Assembly: GCF_937936315.1 (NCBI RefSeq)
Contig: NZ_CALGWU010000013.1
Location: 1-47,107, forward strand
Direction of reading: 5' to 3'
From: an uncultured Capnocytophaga sp.
Lineage (GTDB): Bacteria; Bacteroidota; Bacteroidia; Flavobacteriales; Flavobacteriaceae
DNA length: 47,107 bases
Position 1 is the stretch's first letter; every line of letters starts with the position of its first letter. The position numbers were made by a program, and so were the translations under genes. The notes beneath the pieces were generated by a model. The model was not told where the DNA came from. It searched no databases and saw only the letters and a list, made by a program, of their open reading frames with translations. Below are positions 33,848 through 41,405 of this stretch, piece after piece.

Positions 33848-34630
33848 ATGGCACATTTTAAAGGCACTTTTGAGGAATTTTATAAGATTATAAATCCTCT
33901 TACAAGAAATCTCGTTGCTAATATGAGTAGGAAAGCAAAACAACATACCACCTGCTCAACTCCTGATTGCAACAAAAGAACAGGTTTAGAAGCTGCACAT
34001 CTTGCAGGTAAATCACGCCCTACTATTACAGCTGATATAGTTCGTAAAATGATAGGTAAAAAAGATCTTGATAATGGTATTATTGAGATAGATTTAGATG
34101 TTTTCCTACAGAAATTTGTAGAAGAACATACGCCTTTGGAAAAGTCTATTAAAATTCTCTGTAAGGAATGTCATAAAAAATATGACAAAGAGAATAATGT
34201 AGAGTTTAACGATGTTATAAATATAGATAACATTGAAGACGAAGCTACAGACGAAGATTTTAAGGAAGCTGTTTTGTCTACTATGAAAAAAGAAGACATT
34301 CGTGCTATAGTTGCAAAAGAAGTAGAAGACTTTTCTTTTAGTGATTCTTGTTTTTTTGCTAATGTAAACAAAACAAAGACTGTTTGGTGGGTTGAACCTA
34401 ATAAAGACAAATTTAACAATAGCTGGTTATTGTTAAACAACACAGAAAAAAGAGAGGTTTATCTATTCAAAATAGGCACTAAACTTTCTACTGAAAAATT
34501 GAAAACTAGAGATGATAAAAATAACCAATATAAATTGGAAATCCTTACAGAAAAAGCACCTAATAGTTTTAAAGATAGGCTTTCAGGTATTGATTTTAAG
34601 GAATTTTACATCAAAACAGTAAAATATTAA
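33848..34630 (+). CDS. HNH-type nuclease, 260 aa
   Basis: A treble-clef HNH arrangement is visible: Cys36 and Cys41 (CSTPDC), His51 in LEAAHLAGKSR, then Cys105 and Cys108 in CKECHKKYDK. The cysteines should bind zinc and His51 is the likely catalytic base. An acidic insert (about 72-98) separates the two halves. The C-terminal 100 residues include VWWVEPNKDKFNNSWLLLNN and end FKEFYIKTVKY; this domain is not assigned. Unlike the HNH protein of the island at 17407, it carries no DHVPSK motif, so the two are distinct families. It is followed by a strong terminator. Its target is unknown. Confidence 0.8.
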   Translation: MAHFKGTFEEFYKIINPLTRNLVANMSRKAKQHTTCSTPDCNKRTGLEAAHLAGKSRPTITADIVRKMIGKKDLDNGIIEIDLDVFLQKFVEEHTPLEKSIKILCKECHKKYDKENNVEFNDVINIDNIEDEATDEDFKEAVLSTMKKEDIRAIVAKEVEDFSFSDSCFFANVNKTKTVWWVEPNKDKFNNSWLLLNNTEKREVYLFKIGTKLSTEKLKTRDDKNNQYKLEILTEKAPNSFKDRLSGIDFKEFYIKTVKY

Positions 34631-34647
34631 AATTATATTACAACACT

Positions 34648-34687
34648 AAAAAAGAGTGCCAAAAATTGTTTTGGCACTCTTTTTTTA
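34648..34687 (+). terminator. Strong terminator after the HNH gene
   Basis: A perfect 12-bp stem AGAGTGCCAAAA/TTTTGGCACTCT (34653-34664 with 34669-34680) is flanked by an A-run and a T-run. As after murE, the operator palindrome of the next FtsK-like gene begins within a few bases of the terminator. Confidence 0.9.
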
Positions 34688-34692
34688 CTATA

Positions 34693-34728
34693 GTATCACA
34701 AAATGATACAGCCTCTATATTATCTTTG
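34693..34728 (+). promoter_or_regulatory. Promoter with palindromic operator, second FtsK-like gene
   Basis: GTATCACAAAATGATAC (34693-34709) is a perfect GTATCA/TGATAC palindrome with a 5-base centre. The -7 element TATCTTTG (34721-34728) follows after 11 bases, exactly as at 29059-29094. A common regulator for both FtsK-like genes is likely. Confidence 0.7.
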
Positions 34729-34756
34729 CCCTCAATAACTTATAATATCACACAAT

Positions 34757-35416
34757 ATGGAAACCTTTCAAGATCTTTTGCAAATTAGTACTCCCAAAAA
34801 AATGAAGCTCCCTGTGCCTTTAGGCATATCTGTTGAAAAAGTGAAATTCGTAGATATTGCTAAAATAAGTCCTATACTTATTGAGGGAAATAACCCTGAT
34901 GAAAGACAGCTCTTAGTACAAGAAATACGCTGGACAATGCTCTACCATAAGCATTCTAAAAATGTACGAATGTTCTCTATCAATGTACAAGATGAACAAA
35001 AAATGTTCAAAATGCTTGCTATTTTACAAAAAGAAATAGCAAATCGATATGAAAAACAGCATAGTAAGCGCTATAAAGTTCCTCATATTATTGTGTTTAT
35101 AGAAAATATTGAGAACTTTGCCATTACTCACTTTGAGACTTTAAAAAACATCTTCGAAATAAGTCAGAAAGTAAGGATTTACTTTGTATTATCAATTGGT
35201 AAAACAGAAAAGAAACACTATTTTAAGTTATTAGGACTATGCAACTATCTTCTAATAGTCGCTGATAATTTAGTACAAAGAGCCAACTTACTCAAAATAA
35301 CTTTACAAGAATGGCATAATTTATACCATCAAAAAATCAATCGCAATACTGTAGAGCTTCCTATAATAAAAGCAGATGAAGTGCAAAACTTTTTAAAACT
35401 GCAATCAACAAATTAA
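34757..35416 (+). CDS. Short FtsK-related protein lacking Walker A, 219 aa
   Basis: This protein covers only the motor-like core. LPVPLGISVEK (18-28) corresponds to the FtsK PLPIALG strand. The Walker A place (41-52) reads LIEGNNPDERQL instead of GxTGSGKS. LAILQKEIANRYEKQ (88-101) parallels the FtsK helix before Walker B, and PHIIVFIENIENF (109-121) is the Walker B strand with Glu in place of the usual Asp-Glu pair. It lacks the alpha region seen in the 579-residue relative. ATP hydrolysis is unlikely. It shares the operator-bearing promoter arrangement with that relative and ends 4 bases into the convergent WYL gene. It may be a decoy or partner of FtsK; this is inference. Confidence 0.65.
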   Translation: METFQDLLQISTPKKMKLPVPLGISVEKVKFVDIAKISPILIEGNNPDERQLLVQEIRWTMLYHKHSKNVRMFSINVQDEQKMFKMLAILQKEIANRYEKQHSKRYKVPHIIVFIENIENFAITHFETLKNIFEISQKVRIYFVLSIGKTEKKHYFKLLGLCNYLLIVADNLVQRANLLKITLQEWHNLYHQKINRNTVELPIIKADEVQNFLKLQSTN

Positions 35417-36306
35417 CGCACTTCCAAATTTCTCTTCACTGCTTCTTGCCAATATTTTACAAAAGTATCTCGCAAGTGAGTAGGTTTTAATATAGTAAGC
35501 GACCAACTGCGTTTCATCAATTCCATAATAAAGTCGAGAGTGGGTTTTACATAGAGTTCAAAGGTGATATGCGTTGCGGTTTCAGCTATAACGCGCTGTG
35601 AGTGGTGAATAGGTGAGGCTTTGAGATAGTTGCCATCGCGGTGATCAAACTGTAACACTACCTTTTCGGCTTTGGCATCGGTAAACATCCCAAAAGCATT
35701 GTAATACGGACTGTAGAAGTCTAATTGCTTATTAGGGCGGAAGGTAGCACCTATTTCTAACGAACGCACACGCTCTAAGGCAAAAGCTTTAAAAGGCACA
35801 CTGTTATCTTGTTTATCTACTGCCAACACATACCATTTATAGTCTTTATGCTTTAGTTTGTAAGGCTGTAGCGTATAGGCTTTAGTTTGCTCATCGCGGT
35901 AGTCATAGTAAGTAATGTGCAGTTCTTTATGTGCTTCTATAGCCTCTATACAGTCGGCTATATGGTTTGTACCCGTATGCTGACGAGTTTCTGTAATCAC
36001 GCATTCAGGTAGTTTGCCGTCTTGGTTTTGCACGATAAACAAGATGTAAGCTGCCAATAGATCGTCTACTATCAACTGGTTTTCATCTTCGTATAGCGCA
36101 TAAGTTTCATCCTCAAATCTCAAATCATAGTGCCATTCATCGCGTATTGTCTCTTTGTCGCGCTCAAATAATTGTCGGTTATACCCTTTTTCACCTAAAT
36201 AACTATCCATTTCTTTATAGATTTGTTGGTAGTTAGGGTAAATTCCTTTTCTATTACAATCGCGTATAAATCGCAATAGGTGTATGATACGTAGTAATTT
36301 ATCCAT
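35413..36306 (-). CDS. WYL-domain transcriptional regulator
   Basis: The 297-residue protein has an N-terminal DNA-binding part (about 1-80, with LLRIIHLLRFIRDCNRKG and a winged-helix pattern) and a WYL domain (about 125-200). The WYL domain has ITYYDYRDEQTKAYTLQPY and the YKWYVLAVD segment where the family name residues lie. The C-terminal WCX-like extension runs to the end. WYL regulators often control phage-defence loci, sensing nucleic acid or nucleotide ligands. Its position next to the FtsK-like and nuclease block makes it a candidate regulator of the GTATCA-N5-TGATAC sites, but no such site is seen before its own gene. Its stop overlaps the convergent gene by 4 bases. Confidence 0.88.
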   Translation of the reverse strand: MDKLLRIIHLLRFIRDCNRKGIYPNYQQIYKEMDSYLGEKGYNRQLFERDKETIRDEWHYDLRFEDETYALYEDENQLIVDDLLAAYILFIVQNQDGKLPECVITETRQHTGTNHIADCIEAIEAHKELHITYYDYRDEQTKAYTLQPYKLKHKDYKWYVLAVDKQDNSVPFKAFALERVRSLEIGATFRPNKQLDFYSPYYNAFGMFTDAKAEKVVLQFDHRDGNYLKASPIHHSQRVIAETATHITFELYVKPTLDFIMELMKRSWSLTILKPTHLRDTFVKYWQEAVKRNLEVR

Positions 36307-36331
36307 TTTTTTGTTTTTTTAGTTTATGAGG

Positions 36332-36339
36332 CAAATGTA
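36332..36339 (-). promoter_or_regulatory. -7 element of the WYL regulator gene
   Basis: The minus strand reads TACATTTG 25 bases before the WYL start, a TAnnTTTG element. The expected -33 region holds no TTG. Nothing resembling the neighbouring palindromic operator is visible. Confidence 0.5.
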
Positions 36340-36377
36340 CGAAATTATTAAGAAACTATATATACACCTTTAAAATT

Positions 36378-36456
36378 TCGTCTCTCGTCATTCGTCTCTC
36401 GTCATTCGTAATTCGTCATTCGTAATTCGTCATTCGTAATTCGTCATTCGTCATTA
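36378..36456. repeat. ATTCGTCATTCGTA tandem repeat
   Basis: About five to six slightly varied 14-base units of ATTCGTCATTCGTA lie between the divergent WYL and SusC genes. They are the reverse complement of the ACGAATGACGA repeats at 11700 and 17121. The rest of the 36307-36661 gap holds the two promoters and otherwise nothing that I recognise. Confidence 0.75.
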
Positions 36457-36608
36457 ATTTTGCGTTTTCTTCAATAAACAACCTTCAAAACTGACAATCT
36501 TTCAAAAAATATCTTTACAGCGGTTTCTATTTTGATATTCTGTTAAAAATCAAGAATGTTATAAAAAAGTGTTAAATAGTTAATCTTTGTTAATTTTGAA
36601 ACTTTCAC

Positions 36609-36649
36609 TTTGTTATTACGAAAGATATTGATACTTTTGAGCCGTTAAA
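36609..36649 (+). promoter_or_regulatory. Promoter of the susCD pair
   Basis: TTTG (36609-36612) and TACTTTTG (36632-36639) are 19 bases apart and continue AGCCGTTAA, a close relative of the GGCGTTAA promoters of the nuclease-like genes. Transcription should begin near 36645. Confidence 0.7.
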
Positions 36650-36661
36650 ACAAATAAAAGT

Positions 36662-39600
36662 ATGGATAACACACACAAAATCGCTTCGTTTATCTTCTGT
36701 TTACTTTTTCCTTTTTGGCTAATAGCCCAGGAAGTAACTATCAAAGGAACCGTAAAAGATCAGGACGGTCTAGAATTGCCTGGGGCTGCTATTGTTATCA
36801 AAGGCACCAATAAAGGTATGGCTACCGATTGGAATGGAAACTTTGAAATCAAAGCTCATCAGGGGGATATTTTGGTATTCTCAACTATCGGCTATGCTCC
36901 TAAAGAGGTAAAAGTAGGTAAGGAACACAACCTAAACATCGTTCTTTCTGTTGATGTACTTGAGCTTGAAGGTACTGAGGTAGTGGCTGTCGCTTATGGT
37001 ACTACCGATAAAAAATCGTTTACAGGCTCTATGGCTACTATCAAAGCCGAAACTATTCAGGCTAAACAAACTACCGATGTAGCCAAAACTTTAGAGGGGG
37101 CTGTAGCAGGGGTACAAATTTCCACTTCTTCAGGGCAACCAGGGAGTAGTTCGGCTATCCGCATTAGGGGGATTGGCTCTATCAATGCTTCTAGTTCTCC
37201 ACTTATCATCTTAGATGGTGTACCTTTTGAAGGAACACTCAACGCTATCAACAACAGCGATATAGAGAGTGTGAACGTACTAAAAGATGCTTCTTCTTCA
37301 GCACTTTATGGGGCTCGCGGCGCTAATGGGGTGGTACTTATAACTACCAAAAGCGGTTCTAAAGGTCGCTTATCTATCACTTTAGACAGTAAGTTGGGCT
37401 TCAACTATCGCGGTATTCCTGAGTATGACATCATCAGCAGCCCAGCCGAATACTACGAAACCCTTTGGTCTGCACTCTACAATCAGAATTTGTACACTCA
37501 AAATCAGGCTGATGCCTTGGCGCGCAGCAATGCTAGTAAGTCGCTCATTGGCAATGTGGGTAGTGGTTACAACATCTATAATGTAGCCGATGACCAAGTG
37601 GTGCTTCCTAACGGCAAACTCAACCCTGCAGCTTCTATCAAATATTCCGATGCGGCAACTTTCAACCAGTGGGAGAAAGCGCTCTTCAACAATCGTGTGC
37701 GCAAAGAACACAATTTGAGTATGACCAAAGGTACAGAACACAATAGTTTCTATTTTTCTTTTGGTTATTTAGGCGATGAAGGGTATAATATGAATACTTA
37801 TTTCAATCGCTATGCAACTCGTTTTTCTTATAAGGGGGATATTACTTCTTGGCTTAAAACCAATGCTTCTTCAATGATTACTTATACTGAACAACAAGGA
37901 AGTACAGAAGATAATGGCTACGACAACCCTTTTGCGTGGACGCGCACTATCGCTCCTATTTACCCTATCTATGAACACGATGCCAATGGCAATCGCTTGA
38001 GTACTTACGACTATGGGATTACCCGAAAATTCAACGATAATACCAATCCCGTGGCAACACAACGCGAAAACTTGAACTACAATCGCGATTACTATTTCAA
38101 TCAGGCGCTTTCATTAGATGCAACATTACATAAAAATCTTACCCTTTCTGCCAATGGTAATTTCTATGCCAATTTCTACGATGTGAATTACTTCACTACC
38201 CCATTAGGTGGAGCTGGCAAGAACTATGGTGGGGCATCTACTAAGTACAAATCGGATAATATAGTACTGACATTCAATCAATTGTTGCGCTATAATAAAA
38301 ACTGGGACGACTATGGTTTTGAAGCCTTTTTAGGACACGAAACTTATCTGAAGCGTTTTGGTACCATTGAAGGGTCTAAGAAAAATTTCGTAGATCCGCG
38401 CAATAGTGAGTTCAACAATGCGGCTGTGCTCAGTTCACTCACTTCATACTCCCGTCGTTATTTTGTAGAAGGTTACTTCGGTCAGATAAATGCTAATTAC
38501 AAACATAAGTATTATCTTTCAGGCAGTTTGCGTCGCGATGGGTCTTCGGTTTTTGCTCCCGAAAATCGTTGGGGTACTTTCTGGTCAGTTGGGGCATCGT
38601 GGTTGCTCAGCGAAGAAAAATTCTTAGAAAAAGCGAAATTCGTCGATTTGATAAAACTAAAACTCAGCTATGGTGTACAGGGTAACGATGCTCTTTACCT
38701 CCCTGGGGGTGGGCGTTCCTACGTACCTTATATGACGCTCTATAGTGTAAGTACCAATGGCAATACCCCAGGGCTTGAAGCTAGCTATAAAGGCAATCGC
38801 AATATCACTTGGGAAGAGAGTGGCAACCTCAATGCAGGGATAGAATTAGGATTCTTTAGAAACCGACTTACCTTAGAGGCAGACTATTTTATAAAGAAAA
38901 CTAAAGATTTGTTATTCAATATGCCGCTGCCTGCTTCTACTGGTTTTTCTTCAGAACCGCGCAACGTTGCCGATATGATGAACAAAGGATTTGAATTTTC
39001 TATAGGAATAACCCCAGTACGCACCGACAATGTGCAGTGGACAATCTCGCTAAACGGATTGCACTACAAAAACGAAATCACTCGCCTACCTGAAGAATTG
39101 CGCGAAAAAGGACTTTCAAGCGGCTATCAAATACTAAAAGAGGGGGGTAGTATCTACGATTTCTATATGGTGAAATGGGGAGGCGTAAATCCTGCTAATG
39201 GTGATGCGCAATTTTACGTAAAAAATGCGACTACGGGTGAATATGAGTTAAAAGGCAGTGCCGATTACGACAGTTCTAGCAAACAATATGTTGGTACCTC
39301 TATCCCCGATTTGCAAGGAGGCTTTGGCACAACGCTCAGCGCCTATAATTTCGACCTTGCCATACAGTTCTCTTATCAATTCGGTGGTAAATTCTACGAC
39401 TCTCAGTACGCTAACCTAATGCACTCTGGCGACTTGGGTAGAACTTGGCATACCGATATACGCAATCGTTGGACTCCTGAAAATACTACCTCCGACATTC
39501 CTCGATTGGAGTTTGCAAACCAAAAAATGCTTAGCCTTTCCGACCGATTTATGGTATCATCAAACTATTTATCGTTGCGCAATGTGAGCTTAGGCTACAC

Positions 39601-39787
39601 TTTCAAACAAGAAATAGTAGAAAAATTAGGACTTACTAAATTGCGTTACTACCTCACTGCCGATAACGTGTACTTGTGGAGCAAACGACAAGGATTAGAC
39701 CCTCGCACCAGCTTGGCAGGTGATAACGACGATGCTGTATACAGCCCTATTCGCACTGTTTCAATGGGATTAACACTCAATTTTTAA
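36662..39787 (+). CDS. SusC/RagA TonB-dependent outer-membrane transporter
   Basis: The 1041-residue protein has a signal peptide (about 1-23), an N-terminal CarboxypepD_reg-like domain (about 25-110, VTIKGTVKDQDGLELPGAAIVIKG), a plug (about 120-230) with SIRIRGIGS-like and PLIILDGVPF, then DIESVNVLKDASSSALYGARGANGVVLITTKSG, and a 22-strand barrel ending in SMGLTLNF. The last aromatic residue is needed for barrel assembly. With the SusD gene 13 bases after it, it forms an energised import complex for glycans or peptides. No glycosidase, sulfatase or sigma/anti-sigma pair lies next to it, so the cargo cannot be inferred. Confidence 0.97.
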   Translation: MDNTHKIASFIFCLLFPFWLIAQEVTIKGTVKDQDGLELPGAAIVIKGTNKGMATDWNGNFEIKAHQGDILVFSTIGYAPKEVKVGKEHNLNIVLSVDVLELEGTEVVAVAYGTTDKKSFTGSMATIKAETIQAKQTTDVAKTLEGAVAGVQISTSSGQPGSSSAIRIRGIGSINASSSPLIILDGVPFEGTLNAINNSDIESVNVLKDASSSALYGARGANGVVLITTKSGSKGRLSITLDSKLGFNYRGIPEYDIISSPAEYYETLWSALYNQNLYTQNQADALARSNASKSLIGNVGSGYNIYNVADDQVVLPNGKLNPAASIKYSDAATFNQWEKALFNNRVRKEHNLSMTKGTEHNSFYFSFGYLGDEGYNMNTYFNRYATRFSYKGDITSWLKTNASSMITYTEQQGSTEDNGYDNPFAWTRTIAPIYPIYEHDANGNRLSTYDYGITRKFNDNTNPVATQRENLNYNRDYYFNQALSLDATLHKNLTLSANGNFYANFYDVNYFTTPLGGAGKNYGGASTKYKSDNIVLTFNQLLRYNKNWDDYGFEAFLGHETYLKRFGTIEGSKKNFVDPRNSEFNNAAVLSSLTSYSRRYFVEGYFGQINANYKHKYYLSGSLRRDGSSVFAPENRWGTFWSVGASWLLSEEKFLEKAKFVDLIKLKLSYGVQGNDALYLPGGGRSYVPYMTLYSVSTNGNTPGLEASYKGNRNITWEESGNLNAGIELGFFRNRLTLEADYFIKKTKDLLFNMPLPASTGFSSEPRNVADMMNKGFEFSIGITPVRTDNVQWTISLNGLHYKNEITRLPEELREKGLSSGYQILKEGGSIYDFYMVKWGGVNPANGDAQFYVKNATTGEYELKGSADYDSSSKQYVGTSIPDLQGGFGTTLSAYNFDLAIQFSYQFGGKFYDSQYANLMHSGDLGRTWHTDIRNRWTPENTTSDIPRLEFANQKMLSLSDRFMVSSNYLSLRNVSLGYTFKQEIVEKLGLTKLRYYLTADNVYLWSKRQGLDPRTSLAGDNDDAVYSPIRTVSMGLTLNF

Positions 39788-39800
39788 AATCGTAAAAGCT

Positions 39801-41273
39801 ATGAAAAAACATATACTTTCCGTCACTCTTGTATCTCTACTTATAACTGCTTGTTCTAAGAGTGATTTCGACCCTAAGGTAGACGAATACCTCACCGACC
39901 AGCGTAAAGAGGAACTCAAAACTAATGTAGAAACCAAAGCCAACTTGTTACAAGTAGAGCTCAACGGTATTTACAACAACAATGTAGCCGAACAAAGCAG
40001 TTATGACGATGACGATTCATTTGGGCTTAAATCTATCCATATGTCGTCAGACCTTACAGGGCTTGATATGGTGCAAGCTTCGTATCATTGGTTCGGCTAT
40101 GACTATTATTTCGATATGCGAGATGCTACCTATAGGCGTACCAGTTTTATGTGGTCTTTTCTCTACCGACAAATCAGTGCAATTAACAAAGTGTTAGCCG
40201 ATTATTTTACTGAAACACCTACCGAGCAAGTGCTTTACCAAAAATACGCCGAACTCAAATCGTTACGCGCGATTTACTATTTCTATTTGGTAAATTTATA
40301 TCAACAATCATACAAGGGTAACGAAACAAAATTGGGCGTTCCACTAATGCTCAAACCTACCGATAGCAAACTGCCACGTGCCACAGTAGCTGAAGTATAC
40401 CGCCAAATGGAAGAAGACCTATCAGTGGTAGATGATGCCCGATTTACCATCACCGAAAGCAAAGAAGATGTAGATAAAGCTGTTGCCGCTGCCTATTTCG
40501 CCAAAGTATACGCTCATAAAGAGGAGTGGGCAAAGGTAGCCCAATACGCGCAAATCGTGCTCAACGCAGGCGATTTCAATTATACATCAATGGCTGAAGT
40601 GCAAGGCGCTAAATGGGATATTAGTAACACCTCTTGGCTTTGGGGGTATGATATTACCCAGCAGACAACAACCTCTTGGGGCTCTTTTTATTCGCATATC
40701 GACAATACTATAACACAGGGTTATGCTGGTGGTTCAGGAGCTTATAAGAATATGTATAGCAATCTCTACGCTAAAATAGCCGATACCGATGTGCGCAAAA
40801 AATTGTACATCAATAGTACGCTCTTCCCTACAATAGCCGATCGTTATGGACTTCCCGATTACGCTAATGTGAAATACGTTACCGATCAACGTTTCTTGAG
40901 TGATTACTGCTTTATACGTATAGAAGACCCTTTTTTCTTGTATGTAGAGGCTTTAGTAGAGCAAAACGATTTGACTACTGCCAAGACTACCTTAGAAGAC
41001 TTTATGCGCATTTATCGAGACCCTTCTTACACCCTCACTGCTACAACTCAAGCGGCTATGCGAGAGGAAGTACGTACACAGCGCCGTATAGAACTATGGG
41101 GTGAAGGTACTGCATTCTTCGATTTCAAACGTTGGCATTTAGGTGTAGACCGAAATGAGGCAGGCAGCAACCATATCTTTATGATAACAGTACCCGCTGG
41201 CGATAAACGTTGGGTATACCAAATACCACAAGACGAAATAGAAGCAAACTCACTAATAGTACAAAACGAATAA
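39801..41273 (+). CDS. SusD/RagB outer-membrane substrate-binding lipoprotein
   Basis: A lipoprotein signal (LLITAC, Cys at about 18) leads to a 490-residue SusD-type protein made of TPR-like helices. Typical SusD segments are the YAELKSLRAIYYFYLVNLYQ helix, PRATVAEVYRQMEEDL, AAYFAKVYAHKEEWAKVAQYAQIVLNAG and the C-terminal RRIELWGEGTAFFDFKRW. It caps the SusC barrel at the cell surface and captures substrate. It follows SusC by 13 bases and ends before a hairpin terminator, so the pair is a complete unit without further genes. Confidence 0.96.
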   Translation: MKKHILSVTLVSLLITACSKSDFDPKVDEYLTDQRKEELKTNVETKANLLQVELNGIYNNNVAEQSSYDDDDSFGLKSIHMSSDLTGLDMVQASYHWFGYDYYFDMRDATYRRTSFMWSFLYRQISAINKVLADYFTETPTEQVLYQKYAELKSLRAIYYFYLVNLYQQSYKGNETKLGVPLMLKPTDSKLPRATVAEVYRQMEEDLSVVDDARFTITESKEDVDKAVAAAYFAKVYAHKEEWAKVAQYAQIVLNAGDFNYTSMAEVQGAKWDISNTSWLWGYDITQQTTTSWGSFYSHIDNTITQGYAGGSGAYKNMYSNLYAKIADTDVRKKLYINSTLFPTIADRYGLPDYANVKYVTDQRFLSDYCFIRIEDPFFLYVEALVEQNDLTTAKTTLEDFMRIYRDPSYTLTATTQAAMREEVRTQRRIELWGEGTAFFDFKRWHLGVDRNEAGSNHIFMITVPAGDKRWVYQIPQDEIEANSLIVQNE

Positions 41274-41301
41274 AAAATAACACAAAAACCTAAATAGACA
41301 C

Positions 41302-41342
41302 GAACTACCTAAAGAAGAATACTTTTTGGGTAGTTCTTTTTT
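41302..41342 (+). terminator. Terminator after the susCD pair
   Basis: GAACTACC (41302-41309) pairs with GGTAGTTC (41329-41336), extended by AA/TT, and a T-run follows. It ends the SusC/SusD transcript. Confidence 0.75.
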
Positions 41343-41356
41343 ATATTGCGCAAGCA

Positions 41357-41387
41357 TTGGCTAATTAGCAAATTAGTCGTAACTTTG
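41357..41387 (+). promoter_or_regulatory. Promoter of uvrA
   Basis: TTG (41357-41359) and TAACTTTG (41380-41387) are 20 bases apart. The spacer is the GCTAATTAGCAAATTAG palindrome, a motif that recurs in other gaps of the window. No SOS-box palindrome is obvious. Confidence 0.6.
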
Positions 41388-41405
41388 CCCCCTTGATAGT
41401 TAAAA

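Noticed and set aside
34757..35416. Second FtsK-like gene as a truncated pseudogene of the first
   Set aside because: It has an intact frame, its own conserved promoter and operator, and a diverged sequence, so it is more likely a separate functional relative.
36378..36456. CRISPR array
   Set aside because: Units are 14 bases, contiguous and without unique spacers; no cas genes lie nearby.
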